From contig NZ_CP101166.1 of assembly GCF_024298885.1 (NCBI RefSeq), positions 1,240,001 through 1,304,000 of the forward strand: a stretch of 64,000 nt of DNA. Direction: 5' to 3'. The notes beneath the pieces were generated by a model, which made no database searches, was not told the origin of the DNA, and saw nothing but the letters and a program-made list of their open reading frames with translations. The stretch's first letter is position 1. Each line of letters opens with the position of its first letter. Shown piece by piece: positions 1 to 11,071 of the stretch. This DNA comes from Haloglomus halophilum (GTDB taxonomy: Archaea > Halobacteriota > Halobacteria > Halobacteriales > Haloarculaceae). The translations under genes and the position numbers were made by a program.

Positions 1-606
1 GACTCCGGCGCCGGGGGGGCGACGGACATCGACACCCTGGTGGGCGACCTGAGCGCGGTGCTCGCGGCCGCGGACGCCAAGCCCGCCCACCTCGTCGGCT
101 TCGGGCTGGGGGGCGCCGTGGCGATGCGCTACGCGCGCGACCGCGGCGTCCGCTCGCTCGCGCTCGTGGGGACCTGTGCGGGTGGCGACATCGACGAGGA
201 CGGCCTGGCGCGTTGCTACCCGGCCGGGGCCGACGAGGCCGCCGTTCGTGCGACGCTGCCCGCGCTGTTCTCCGACGCGTTCCGCGACGCCGACCCGTCC
301 CTGCTGGAGCGGGTGGTCGACTGGCGCCGGGCCGAGGACGCCCCGCCGCGGGCGCGCCGGGCGCAGGTGGATGCGTGGCTCGACTTCGAGCCCGAACCGC
401 TGTACGAGTTGACCACCCCGTCGTTCGTCCTCCAGGGGACCGGCGACCCGGCCGTCGGCCGCCGGACGGCCGAACGGCTCGCCGAGGACCTCCCGCGCGG
501 GCGGTTCGAGGCCATCGCCGGCCGCCGGCTGGCCCACGTGGAGTGCTCGCGGCCGGTGAACGACGCGCTGACGGCGTTCTTCGACGAGGTGGACGATGAC
601 GGATGA
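1..606 (+). CDS. alpha/beta hydrolase, 5' end outside window
   Basis: The reading frame is open from base 1, and residues before the first internal GTG (position 40) already look like hydrolase sequence, so the true start lies upstream. The segment LVGFGLGGAVAMRYA is a nucleophile elbow of alpha/beta hydrolases, but the expected Ser or Cys is replaced in the visible G-F-G-L-G-G motif, so activity is uncertain. A late strand with TPSFVLQGTGDP resembles the Asp-bearing region, and AHVECSRP near the end could supply the catalytic His. The substrate cannot be inferred. It overlaps the downstream Nudix gene by 11 bases, suggesting one transcript. Confidence 0.75.
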   Translation, partial: DSGAGGATDIDTLVGDLSAVLAAADAKPAHLVGFGLGGAVAMRYARDRGVRSLALVGTCAGGDIDEDGLARCYPAGADEAAVRATLPALFSDAFRDADPSLLERVVDWRRAEDAPPRARRAQVDAWLDFEPEPLYELTTPSFVLQGTGDPAVGRRTAERLAEDLPRGRFEAIAGRRLAHVECSRPVNDALTAFFDEVDDDG

Positions 607-1333
607 GGAGACCCCCGACGGCGAGAGCCCGTACGAACCCGACGCGGCCGCGGGCCCGCGGACGGACGACGAGGCGGGCCCGCCCCATGTCTCCCGCCTC
701 GACCTCGACGCCGTCCGTGCCCACCGGGCCCGCGAGCTGGCCGGCGTCGAACGTGCCGAGTGGGCGGGCGTCCTCGTCCCGGTCATCGAGCGCGGAGGCG
801 ACCACCACCTCCTGTTCACCGAGCGCGCGGCCGACATGCGCAACCACGCCGGCGAGATGAGCTTCCCGGGGGGTGGCTACGAGGCCGACGACGGCGACCT
901 GGAGACGACCGCGCTCCGCGAAGCGAGGGAGGAGATCGGCCTCGAACCGATGACGGCCGACGTGGTCGGCCCGCTTGACGACCTGCCGGGGCCGTACGGC
1001 CACGTCGTCCGGCCGTTCGTGGCGCGGGTGCCCGACCGCGTCTACGACCCCGACGAGCGCGAGGTCGCGGCGGTGGTGGTCATCTCGGTGTCGGACCTGA
1101 CCGCACCGGGCGTCTACGAGAACGAGACCCGGAGCCACCCCGACCGCGGGACCGCGCGACTGCCCTTCTTCCGCGTCGACGGGCACGTTGTATGGGGGCT
1201 GACCGGGTTCATCGTGCGGACCCTGCTGGACCTGACGACCGACTGGGACCCGCCGGACCGGGGGGAACGGCTGGGGCCGCGACCCGACGAGGGACACGAC
1301 GCTCCCGGCGAGTGGCCGAACAGGAAGGGGTGA
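596..1333 (+). CDS. Nudix hydrolase, CoA pyrophosphatase-like (NudL type)
   Basis: A 245-residue protein with a complete Nudix box (G-x5-E-x7-REAREEIGLE), which binds the divalent metal that drives pyrophosphate hydrolysis. The stretch before the box, LLFTERAADMRNHAGEMSFPGG, follows the L-T-x-R-x2-x-L-R-x-H-x-G-x-x-x-F-P-G-G pattern of the UPF0035 subgroup, which cleaves coenzyme A and acyl-CoA. About 45 acidic residues precede the fold and look like a disordered halophilic extension. The ATG overlaps the end of the hydrolase before it, so the two are probably co-translated. CoA specificity is inferred from the motif. Confidence 0.82.
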   Translation: MTDEETPDGESPYEPDAAAGPRTDDEAGPPHVSRLDLDAVRAHRARELAGVERAEWAGVLVPVIERGGDHHLLFTERAADMRNHAGEMSFPGGGYEADDGDLETTALREAREEIGLEPMTADVVGPLDDLPGPYGHVVRPFVARVPDRVYDPDEREVAAVVVISVSDLTAPGVYENETRSHPDRGTARLPFFRVDGHVVWGLTGFIVRTLLDLTTDWDPPDRGERLGPRPDEGHDAPGEWPNRKG

Positions 1334-1348
1334 ACGGAGGCCCCCGGG

Positions 1349-3574
1349 TCAGTTCCCACCGCCGGGGACGATGGGGATCTCCGGAAGCGCGCCGAGTTTC
1401 GGTAGCCCGTCGTAATCGGGCTGGCAGGTCGTCGCGTCGCAGTCGAGGCTGACACCGACGTTAGACCCGAAGAGGTCGACCGTGACCGACCGGCTGCTGT
1501 TCCCGACGCCGAGTTCGTTCCGGGTCTCGACATCGACGCCGAGGAGACTCGGGCTCTCGTCGCCACGGAGCGAGAGTCCGAGGGAACCCGTCACGACACC
1601 GTCCTGCTGTGTCAGTCGGCCGTTCGCCTGCGCGTACTCGTACTCCTCGTCTCCGGCGGAGAGTTCGAGGACGCCGTCCTGCTTCTCCCGGTCGAGGACG
1701 GTCGCGAACGTCCCGTCGAGTCCGGGGCCGCCGTTCGACAGGCCAGCCTCGAACGTCCGGAGCGCGCTGATGCCGTTCTGGAAGCTCTGTGCGCCATCCG
1801 TCTCGAACGTCGGCTCACCCTGGTACTCCTCGTACGGGGTCGCCGGGTCGGCGACCGGCTCCAGCAGGGGCTTGCTCACGTCGCAAGGGGCGGGCACGAC
1901 GCCGTACGCCAGCCCGAGCACCGCCTCGTTGCTCAGAATCTGCGTCGGCAGTCCCGGCACCAGGTCCGGCGGGAGGTCCGTCAGCCCGGGCAGCTCCTCC
2001 TCGGGCAGGTCCTCCGGCCCGACGACCGTGTTACACGGGAGGACGTACCCCGTGGTATCGACCCGCTGGGGGAGCGGGTAGTACTTCTTGATGGGGTCGG
2101 TCAGCGGGGTGCTGGGAATCGTCTCGTTGACACCCTCGGTGCCGACCAGACACTCCTGACCGGTACACTCGATGCCGGCTCCCAGCCGCCCCGGGAGCAC
2201 CTGTTGGAGCGCGGGCTTCAGAACCGGAATCCCCGGCAGCGCGTCGGTTCCCGTCCCCGGGAAGACGCCCGCACCGAGGTTCCCGCGCTTCGTGAACGGT
2301 GCGTGGTTCGCGTTGACGAACGCGACCGGCTCGCCGGCCGCTTCGGCCTGCAGCCGGGTCTCGATGTAGTCCCGGGACACCTCGCCGGTGATGGTCACAC
2401 CGGACTCGTTGACCGAGTAGAGCGCGACATCGGCGCGGTCGATGCCCGCCTCGCTTGCGGTGATGTTGGTCCCGAGGTCGAGGTAGGTCCGCTCACCGTC
2501 GCCAGCAGAGACCTGTGGGGCGATGACCAGTCCCGTCCGCTCGGTGAGGTCGCCCTCGGAGTCCACCTCGAAGTAGGTCGTCTCGTCGTTCTCGACGGCG
2601 TACTGGAGCGCAGATTTGAAGCCGTCCCCACCCGCCTCGGAGGCGTAGAGGAAATCGCTCTGTACACCCTGGGGGCCCTCCGGCGACGTGGCCCGCAGGT
2701 ACACGTTGCCGAGTCCCTGCCGCGAGACGTAGAGCTTCCCCTGCTCTCCCAGCGGGACCTCACGCTTGAACGAGACGCCCTCCGTGGTCGGGTCGTAGCT
2801 CGCATCCCCGACGCCCACATCGGTCGTGGAGAGGCGGATGCCGTCACCACCACCGACCTGTACGCCGTCGTCGGGGCCCGCACCGATGCCGTCGGAGCCG
2901 ACCTGTACGCCGTCACTGGCATCGACGCCGACGCCCTCACCGACCTCGACACCCTCCGTGCCGACGCCGACACCGTCGTCACCGCCGACGGTGAGGCCAT
3001 CCGACCCGACGGAGATACCGTCGCCGCCACCGAGTTCGACGTTGGTGCCGTTGACCGCGACGGGTGACTCCCCGACCGTGACCCCCTCCTCGGCGGTGTA
3101 TCCCTGGCCGAGAACCTGTGCCCCGTCGGGCGCGACCTGTACGACATCGCCGTCAGCGACGCTGACTCCCTCGGTGGCGCTCACCTGGACGCCGCTCGTT
3201 CCGCCGACGGTGACGCCGTCCTCCAGGTCGGCATCGATGCCCTGTTCGCCGCCGACGCTGACACCACTGCGACCGACGGCGACACCGTCGTCGCCGCCGA
3301 CGCTGACACCCTCGGTCGGGTCCGCGTCGATGCCCGACTCGCCGCCGACACTGACGCCGTCGGCCCCGATGGAGACGCCCTTGCTTCCGCCGACTTCGAG
3401 GTTCGTTCCGTTCGTGCCGACGACGGACACGTCGTCGCCGTCGTCCGAGGAATCACCGTCGAACAGTCCCCCGTCGTCGTCGTCCGCCGCGACCGGTGCG
3501 ACCGGCACCGAGAGAACGACGACCAGCGCCAGTACCACCGCCGCCACCCGTGACCTGAGCCGATTCGAACTCAT
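1349..3574 (-). CDS. secreted Gly/Val-rich repeat protein, function unknown
   Basis: A 741-residue protein. The first 30 residues are a Sec-type signal peptide: basic start, hydrophobic core, and AxA before a run of Asp. Residues of about 45-270 are built from short repeats around G-V-S-V-G-G-x-x-G and G-I-D-A-D, suggestive of a beta-roll or beta-solenoid. The remainder is non-repetitive with a few Cys, including C-x4-C type spacings near the C terminus, unusual for a haloarchaeal exported protein. No C-terminal membrane anchor or PGF-CTERM tail is seen, so it is probably released or held by other wall components. No family is recognised. It is divergent from NMD3. Confidence 0.8.
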   Translation of the reverse strand: MSSNRLRSRVAAVVLALVVVLSVPVAPVAADDDDGGLFDGDSSDDGDDVSVVGTNGTNLEVGGSKGVSIGADGVSVGGESGIDADPTEGVSVGGDDGVAVGRSGVSVGGEQGIDADLEDGVTVGGTSGVQVSATEGVSVADGDVVQVAPDGAQVLGQGYTAEEGVTVGESPVAVNGTNVELGGGDGISVGSDGLTVGGDDGVGVGTEGVEVGEGVGVDASDGVQVGSDGIGAGPDDGVQVGGGDGIRLSTTDVGVGDASYDPTTEGVSFKREVPLGEQGKLYVSRQGLGNVYLRATSPEGPQGVQSDFLYASEAGGDGFKSALQYAVENDETTYFEVDSEGDLTERTGLVIAPQVSAGDGERTYLDLGTNITASEAGIDRADVALYSVNESGVTITGEVSRDYIETRLQAEAAGEPVAFVNANHAPFTKRGNLGAGVFPGTGTDALPGIPVLKPALQQVLPGRLGAGIECTGQECLVGTEGVNETIPSTPLTDPIKKYYPLPQRVDTTGYVLPCNTVVGPEDLPEEELPGLTDLPPDLVPGLPTQILSNEAVLGLAYGVVPAPCDVSKPLLEPVADPATPYEEYQGEPTFETDGAQSFQNGISALRTFEAGLSNGGPGLDGTFATVLDREKQDGVLELSAGDEEYEYAQANGRLTQQDGVVTGSLGLSLRGDESPSLLGVDVETRNELGVGNSSRSVTVDLFGSNVGVSLDCDATTCQPDYDGLPKLGALPEIPIVPGGGN

Positions 3575-3631
3575 CTATCCCGTTTCCTGACAGAACATTC
3601 AGTACAGCGTTCTGCCGGTTATTCATCGTGG

Positions 3632-3639
3632 TTTAAATA
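3632..3639 (-). promoter_or_regulatory. TATA-like element, probable promoter of the secreted repeat protein
   Basis: TTTAAATA is the only strongly AT-rich promoter-like element in the gap between the divergent secreted-protein gene and NMD3. Read on the minus strand it would place transcription start near 3610, giving a leader of about 35 nt. Inferred from spacing only. Confidence 0.4.
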
Positions 3640-3717
3640 TCTCTGTTGGAATACGCTACAAGTACCCCCGTATAGAAACGGTAAGCCGGGCGCGGCCAGC
3701 GGTCACCGGACGCGGCA

Positions 3718-3744
3718 TTTAACCGTCGGAACGACCCACGGAGG
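3718..3744 (+). promoter_or_regulatory. TATA element and Shine-Dalgarno of NMD3
   Basis: TTTAA at 3718-3722 lies about 27 bases before the NMD3 ATG, and GGAGG at 3740-3744 lies 4 bases before it. The TATA spacing predicts an almost leaderless transcript, which would leave the SD-like motif little room. One of the two signals may therefore be incidental, or transcription may start from the upstream element near 3632. Confidence 0.4.
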
Positions 3745-3748
3745 AGTA

Positions 3749-4912
3749 ATGAGCGACTCCGAGGAACGGGGCGAACGAGGGTTCTGCCCGCGCTGTGGCG
3801 ACGCCATCGAGCGGCCGCCCGGTGTGGACCTGCCGGGGAGCCCCAGCGCCAGGGACGCGGTGCTGTGCGACGCCTGCTACTTCGAGGACTTCGACCTCGT
3901 GGACGCCCCGGACCGGGTGGAGGTCCAGGTCTGCTCGGACTGTGGCGCGGTCCACCGGGGGAACCGCTGGGTGGACGTGGGCGCGCGGGACTACACCGAC
4001 GTGGCCATCGAGGAGGTGACCGGCGTGCTGGGCGTCCACGTCGACGCGCAGGCCGTCGAATGGGTCGTCGACCCCGAGCAGGTCGACGAGAACACCATCC
4101 GGATGCACACCATGTTCACCGGCGTCATCCGCGGGACGCCGGTCGAGGAGGAGGTCACCGTGCCCGTCTACATCTCGCGGGGCACCTGCGACCGCTGCGG
4201 GCGCATCGCGGGCGACTACTGGGAGGCGCTGGTACAGGTCCGCGCGACCGAGCGCACGCCGACCGACGACGAGTGCGACCGCGCGACCGAGATCGCCGAG
4301 GCGTACATCGCCGAGCGCGAGGACAAGGGCGACCGGAACGCGTTCATCACCTCGGTCGACCGCACGGACAGTGGCGTCGACATGAAGCTCAGCGCGAACC
4401 AGTTCGGCGAGGCCATCGCCCACCGTATCGTCCGCGAGTTCGGCGGCGAAGTCTCCGCGGCCGAGACGCTCGCCACGGAGGACTCCGACGGGAACGAACT
4501 CTACCGCGTCACGTTCGTCGCGCGCCTGCCGCCGTACACCCCGGGCGATATCATCGCGCCGGCCGACGACGAGGGGCCCGTCCTCGTCACGAGCGCGCAC
4601 GGGAACCTGAAGGGCGTCCGCCTGACGACCGGCGAGCGCTACGAGGCCAGTTACGAGGAGGGTATCGACCCCGACGCGCGGCGGCTGGGCACCCGCGAGG
4701 ACGGCCAGCGCACGACCCTCGTCACCGTCGAGGACGCACACGCCGTGCAGGTGCTCGACCCCGAAACGTACGAGGCCCGCACGATACCGCGGCCCAACTA
4801 CATGGACTCCGACGCCGAGGAGGTGCCGGTGCTGCGCTCGCGGGCGGGCCTTCATGTCCTGCCGGAGCGCGACGCGGGCGCGGACGAGGACGAGGAGCCC
4901 GGGGAGCGATGA
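3749..4912 (+). CDS. NMD3-family zinc-ribbon protein
   Basis: A 387-residue homologue of eukaryotic NMD3, the adaptor for nuclear export of the 60S subunit. In archaea, which lack a nucleus, a role in large-subunit assembly is presumed but not proven. Zinc-binding pairs are visible at C13/C16, C40/C43, C62/C65 and near 143/146, followed by the alpha/beta region and a C-terminal beta-rich part (DIIAPADDEGPVLVTS, GERYEASY). Length matches haloarchaeal members. Its stop overlaps the ATG of taw2 by four bases, so an rRNA/ribosome factor is coupled to a tRNA-modification gene. Confidence 0.88.
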   Translation: MSDSEERGERGFCPRCGDAIERPPGVDLPGSPSARDAVLCDACYFEDFDLVDAPDRVEVQVCSDCGAVHRGNRWVDVGARDYTDVAIEEVTGVLGVHVDAQAVEWVVDPEQVDENTIRMHTMFTGVIRGTPVEEEVTVPVYISRGTCDRCGRIAGDYWEALVQVRATERTPTDDECDRATEIAEAYIAEREDKGDRNAFITSVDRTDSGVDMKLSANQFGEAIAHRIVREFGGEVSAAETLATEDSDGNELYRVTFVARLPPYTPGDIIAPADDEGPVLVTSAHGNLKGVRLTTGERYEASYEEGIDPDARRLGTREDGQRTTLVTVEDAHAVQVLDPETYEARTIPRPNYMDSDAEEVPVLRSRAGLHVLPERDAGADEDEEPGER

Positions 4913-5970
4913 CCGAGACTGGCGGCGCGGCCGACCCCGACCGGGCGCCCGGGCTCGCGGCGCTGGTCCCGAAGCCGGCCGCCGAGCGCGCCGAACGCGA
5001 GCTGTCGGCACTGGGCGTCTACGACGACAGCCGGGGTATCGAATCCTACGACGACGAACGGGTCGCCCTGCCGGTCGTCGGCGAGGTCCCCGCCGACCGG
5101 GAGGGGACCGTCGCCGCAGTCGCCGCCGTCGAGGAGGTCGTCGCGTACGACCTCCCCTCGCGTGATTCGACGCTGGCCGACCGCCTCCGGGCACGCGGGT
5201 TCACCGAGGCCGAGATCGACGCCGTGCCCGGAAGCTGGGCCGTCATCGGGACGGTCGTCCTCGCTGACTTCGAGGGGTGCCCGCGGCCGGGCGAGGTCGG
5301 CGACGCGCTGCTGGAACTCCACGGCGAGGCCGACACCGTTCTCGACCGCGGCGGCATCGCGGGCCGCACCCGCGACCCGGACGTGACCGTCGTCGCGGGC
5401 GTGGGCGACACCGAAACCGTCCACACCGAGTACGGTACCCGCTACGCGCTCGACCTCGCGACGACGATGTTCTCGCCGGGCAACAAGGCCGAGCGCGCGC
5501 GGATGGGCGACGTGACCGGTCCCGAGGAGCGTGTCTTCGACATGTTCGCCGGCGTCGGCTACTTCGCGCTCCCGATGGCCCGCGCCGGCGCCGCGGTAAC
5601 CGCCGCCGAACTCGACCCGACCACGTACCAGTATCTCGTCGAGAACGCCGTCCTCAACGACGTGACCGACCGGTTCCGGGCCGTGCGCGCGGACTGTGCC
5701 GATGTCGAGCTGGAGCCGGTCGACCGCGTGGTGATGGGCCATTACGACGCGTACGAACGACTACCCGCGGGTGTCGCTGCCCTGCGCGAGGGCGGGACGA
5801 TACATCTCCACGAGGCCACACCCGAAGCCGAACTCCCCGACCGCCCGGTCGGGCGGCTGGAGACAGCGGTCGCGGACGCCGGCCGTTCGTGCGAGGTGCT
5901 GGCCGTGCGCGAGGTCAAGAGCTACGCCGAAGGCGTCCAGCACGTCGTGGTGGACGCGAGAATCGAGTAG
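4909..5970 (+). CDS. taw2: tRNA(Phe) wyosine 3-amino-3-carboxypropyltransferase Taw2
   Basis: A 353-residue class I SAM-binding enzyme of the Trm5/Taw2 family. Features pointing to Taw2 rather than Trm5 are MFSPGNKAER before the SAM site, FDMFAGVGYFALP as SAM motif I, RVVMGHYDAYE in place of the Asn-Leu-Pro methyltransferase motif, and an ending (SYAEGVQHVVVDARIE) that closely follows characterised archaeal Taw2. Taw2 transfers the aminocarboxypropyl group of SAM onto 4-demethylwyosine at position 37 of tRNA(Phe), next to the anticodon. The start at 4909 gives an ATGA overlap with NMD3. An m1G37 methyltransferase role cannot be fully excluded. Confidence 0.85.
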   Translation: MTETGGAADPDRAPGLAALVPKPAAERAERELSALGVYDDSRGIESYDDERVALPVVGEVPADREGTVAAVAAVEEVVAYDLPSRDSTLADRLRARGFTEAEIDAVPGSWAVIGTVVLADFEGCPRPGEVGDALLELHGEADTVLDRGGIAGRTRDPDVTVVAGVGDTETVHTEYGTRYALDLATTMFSPGNKAERARMGDVTGPEERVFDMFAGVGYFALPMARAGAAVTAAELDPTTYQYLVENAVLNDVTDRFRAVRADCADVELEPVDRVVMGHYDAYERLPAGVAALREGGTIHLHEATPEAELPDRPVGRLETAVADAGRSCEVLAVREVKSYAEGVQHVVVDARIE

Positions 5971-6012
5971 CGGCCGGACGGCCGCTGGTTCACCCGAGGT
6001 CGAGGCGGTCGT

Positions 6013-8192
<2,180 letters not shown>

Positions 8193-8378
8193 TCAGTAAT
8201 CAAATCTTCACTACAGCAAAAGGTATCTGCCGGATTCGAAAAGCTCGGGTAGCGTCGTTCAGGCGACGGGTCCGGCACCACTGGGCGACATCAGGGGTGC
8301 GACCGGAGCCGTCGGCCACGGCAGTGCCCGGTCGGAGCGCCCGACCGTCGGCGTCCAGATATCGGCGTCGTGGGGCCG

Positions 8379-9212
8379 CTACCCGCTCACGATGGCCCGC
8401 AGCGCGAACGCCGCGTTCCCGGTGTTCTCCTTCACGCGCCGGTAGAAGTACGAGAGCCACTTCCCGCCGTACGGGACGTACTGGTAGACGGGCACCGACC
8501 GCGCGAGCTCTGTCTGCGCGCCCTCGCGAACGCCCATGAGCATCTGTATCTCGTAGTCGGTGCCGTACGTCTCGTGCAGGTCGCGGGCGTACGCCACCAT
8601 CGCGGGGTCGTGGCTCCCGACGGCGACACCGCCGTCGAACGTCCGGAACGCCTGCTCCAGCAGGTCGCGATAGGCCTCGTTCACGCGGGATTTCTCCCGG
8701 TAGGCGATATCGCGCGGCGGCTCGTAGGCACCTTTCACCAGCCGGACCTTCCCCGGCAGGTCGGCGAGCCGGCCGAGGTCCTCCGGTGTCCGCTTCATGT
8801 TGGCCTGGAGGCACAGGCCCATATCGTGGTAGTCCGCCACGAGGTCACAGAAGCCGTCGAGCGTCGCGTCGACGGTCGTGTGGTCCTCCATGTCGACCCA
8901 GACGAAGGCGTCCCGGCGGTCGGCGTGCGCGGCGATATCGCCGAGGTTCTTCCGGAACACGTCCTCGTCGACCTGGATGCCGACCTGCGAGGGCTTGACC
9001 GAGACACAGCAGTCCAGATCGGACCGACCGATGTCGTCCAGCAGGCGCCGGTAGGTCGCCGCGTCGGCCTCTGCCGGGTCCCGTTCGTGGTAATGCTCGC
9101 CGAGCAGATTGAGGAGGGCCCCCACGTCGCGCTCGTTCAGCCGCCGGGCGTGCTCGAGCGCCTGCGCGGGGTGTTCGCCGGCCACGAACCGGTCCGCGAC
9201 GGGCGGAATCAT
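8379..9212 (-). CDS. proline dehydrogenase
   Basis: A 277-residue single-domain PRODH barrel that oxidises proline to pyrroline-5-carboxylate with FAD. Diagnostic segments are CCVSVKPSQVG, VDMEDH, LCLQANMKRT, VRLVKGAYEPP, AVGSHDP and the C-terminal YFYRRVKEN, whose arginine pair binds the proline carboxylate. The start at 9212 (MIPPVADRF) is preferred over an in-frame ATG 72 bases upstream because a TATA-like element lies 22-27 bases before it, typical of a leaderless mRNA. No P5C dehydrogenase gene is adjacent. Confidence 0.93.
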   Translation of the reverse strand: MIPPVADRFVAGEHPAQALEHARRLNERDVGALLNLLGEHYHERDPAEADAATYRRLLDDIGRSDLDCCVSVKPSQVGIQVDEDVFRKNLGDIAAHADRRDAFVWVDMEDHTTVDATLDGFCDLVADYHDMGLCLQANMKRTPEDLGRLADLPGKVRLVKGAYEPPRDIAYREKSRVNEAYRDLLEQAFRTFDGGVAVGSHDPAMVAYARDLHETYGTDYEIQMLMGVREGAQTELARSVPVYQYVPYGGKWLSYFYRRVKENTGNAAFALRAIVSG

Positions 9213-9233
9213 ACCGGAACTAGCGCCTGGAGC

Positions 9234-9239
9234 GTATTT
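9234..9239 (-). promoter_or_regulatory. TATA element of proline dehydrogenase gene
   Basis: Reads AAATAC on the minus strand, ending 22 bases before the chosen ATG at 9212. It supports that start and a leaderless transcript. Confidence 0.45.
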
Positions 9240-9435
9240 GAGTGTGGTCCCGGCCGCCCGGGCACGAGCGCCGATAAACCACATGCCGCGATACAGAATC
9301 CACTCGGCCGCAGGACCCCATCGAGCACGAGGAACGGCCCGCAGGCGGTCCGAGCGTTCCGTCTATCGCCGTTCCGGGTAGTTTTCACGCGTGGAATCTC
9401 GGCGGTGACATCCGTCCGGCCACCCAGGTCGGGGC

Positions 9436-10389
9436 ATGGACCGCCGTTCGCTACTGCTCTCGGGGGCGGCGCTGGCGGCGACCGCGGCCGGCTGTACGAG
9501 TCTGCCGGGGATGGGTGACGGGGCCGCCGCGACGGCCCCCCGGGCGAGCCTCCGAGCGACCGCCGTCGAGGACATCGACATCGCCCGCCGGATGGACCGG
9601 CACGTCGAGGGCGACGGCGCCCGTGCGGCACTGCTCGACGAGGTGCTCGAAGCCGGGAGTGCGACCCGGGACTCCATCCGCCCGCGCCTCCGCGCGGGCA
9701 CCCTCGTCAACGGGGAGACCCGCTATCGCCTGACCGCGACCGTCGAGAGCCGGCAGCCAGCGACGGTGTATCCCATCATGCTGGAGGACCTCTCGTACGA
9801 GGGCGTGCACGCGAGCGACGGCGCGGAACGGGTCCGGTTCGGCGACCTCCCCGCCGTGGACCGGCGTATCTTCCGCGAGAACGGGCTCGCCGACGGCGAC
9901 GGGCTGGGCATCGGTACACAGCTTGTCTACCCCGATAGCGCCCGTGAGGACTCCGAGCTGGTCCCGCCGGCGGAGACGGTCATCGTCTGGGGGCCGGACC
10001 GGAAGGGGCTGTTCGACTCACGCCACGAGAGCCGCGACGCGGCGCTGGTGACGCGGCGGTACACTGCCGAGCGGCTGGAACCGGCAGCCGCGTACGGCCG
10101 GCGGCTCCGCGAGCGGTACGCCGTCGACCTCTCGGACGTGCCCGAGGCGGAGGCACAGCTCCTCCGCACGGCCGCCGGGACCGAGGTGTACGAGGTGCCG
10201 CGCGGGCGGACACCCCGGACGCCGTTCCGGTCGCTGGCCGAACGGTTCCGCGATGTCACCGACGTACGCGAGGCGACCCAGGGGGAGGGCGACGAGGCCC
10301 CGACCGGCGAGCGCTCGGGGACCTACCTCGTCCGCTTCGAGGAGGCGGTCTATCTGGTCCACCTGCAGCTGTTCCCACCCGGGCGGTGA
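9436..10389 (+). CDS. putative Tat-exported lipoprotein, function unknown
   Basis: A 317-residue protein starting M-D-R-R-S-L-L-L-S-G followed by a short hydrophobic run and a lipobox ending A-A-G-C. This matches the twin-arginine lipoprotein signals common in haloarchaea, so the mature protein is expected on the outer face of the membrane with a lipidated Cys20. The mature part is soluble, mixed alpha/beta, and contains no motif I can assign. It sits alone between the proline dehydrogenase and carS genes. Confidence 0.78.
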   Translation: MDRRSLLLSGAALAATAAGCTSLPGMGDGAAATAPRASLRATAVEDIDIARRMDRHVEGDGARAALLDEVLEAGSATRDSIRPRLRAGTLVNGETRYRLTATVESRQPATVYPIMLEDLSYEGVHASDGAERVRFGDLPAVDRRIFRENGLADGDGLGIGTQLVYPDSAREDSELVPPAETVIVWGPDRKGLFDSRHESRDAALVTRRYTAERLEPAAAYGRRLRERYAVDLSDVPEAEAQLLRTAAGTEVYEVPRGRTPRTPFRSLAERFRDVTDVREATQGEGDEAPTGERSGTYLVRFEEAVYLVHLQLFPPGR

Positions 10390-10462
10390 GGCCTGGAGGC
10401 GGCGGGAGCCGAGCCACCCCGAACCCCCGGCCGTTAAGCCGAGCGGCCGCACATCCCCGCGC

Positions 10463-11008
10463 ATGTCGCTGCTCGGAACGGTGATCGGTGCGCTGTGGGC
10501 GATGCTCCCCGCCTACATCCCGAACAACGCGGCCGTGCTGTTCGGCGGCGGGCGACCGCTCGACGGCGGGCGGAACCTCGGCGAGCGACGCATCCTCGGC
10601 GACGGCAAGACCTGGCGCGGGACCATCGCGGGCATCACCGCCGGCACGCTCCTCGCGGGCCTGCTCAACGTGCTCCGCGAGCGCGCCGGCGCGGCGTTCG
10701 GCGTGACGCTCCCGTCGTTCCCGACCGCTGCGGCGGTCGCGCTCCCGGCAGGCGCGATGCTGGGTGACATCCTCGCCAGTTTCCTCAAGCGCCGGACGGG
10801 ACGGGACCGGGGGGCGGCGTTCCCCGTCCTCGACCAGCTCGATTTCGTCGCGGCGGCGCTGGCGCTCGCCGCCGTCGTGGTCCCGAACTGGACGCGGGAG
10901 ACGTTCACGCCCGGCCGGCTGGTGGTGGTCGCGATCGCCACGCCCGCGCTCCACCTCCTCACCAACGCCGGGGCCTACGTACTCGGACTGAAGGACGAAC
11001 CCTGGTGA
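10463..11008 (+). CDS. carS: CDP-2,3-bis-(O-geranylgeranyl)-sn-glycerol synthase (CDP-archaeol synthase)
   Basis: A 181-residue polytopic membrane enzyme that joins CTP to unsaturated archaetidic acid, producing the CDP-activated intermediate for all archaeal phospholipids. Typical CarS segments are AYIPNNAAVLFGGGRPLD, LGDGKTWRG (the conserved cytoplasmic loop), LGDILASFLKRR and FPVLDQLDFV. About five membrane helices are visible. The chosen ATG gives the usual family length; a longer in-frame opening upstream runs into the lipoprotein gene and is not used. Confidence 0.93.
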   Translation: MSLLGTVIGALWAMLPAYIPNNAAVLFGGGRPLDGGRNLGERRILGDGKTWRGTIAGITAGTLLAGLLNVLRERAGAAFGVTLPSFPTAAAVALPAGAMLGDILASFLKRRTGRDRGAAFPVLDQLDFVAAALALAAVVVPNWTRETFTPGRLVVVAIATPALHLLTNAGAYVLGLKDEPW

Positions 11009-11034
11009 CCGGGCGTCGGCCGGCGTTCGCCGGT

Positions 11035-11071
11035 GATATCCTCCCCGCCGTGACCGACGGGGTCCCTCCGT
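11035..11071 (-). mobile_element. possible right-end / omega-RNA remnant of an IS1341-type (TnpB) element
   Basis: Read on the minus strand this segment has an ACGGAGGGACCCC opening, a 7-bp hairpin (arms 11043-11049 and 11056-11062, 6-base loop) and then GAGGATATC. From memory this resembles the conserved 3' end of haloarchaeal IS200/IS605-group tnpB genes, where a hairpin of CCCC..GGGG type is followed by GAGGAT. No tnpB ORF is left nearby, so it would be a relic. The similarity is recalled, not computed. Confidence 0.35.

Noticed and set aside
2826..3456. Regular spaced near-identical units that at DNA level resemble a CRISPR array.
   Set aside because: The units are in frame within the secreted protein gene and encode G-V-S-V-G-G repeats; there are no unique spacers of constant length.
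4909..5970. Assignment as Trm5 m1G37 methyltransferase.
   Set aside because: The Asn-Leu-Pro methyltransferase motif is replaced and the FSPGN and C-terminal HVVVDA motifs match Taw2.
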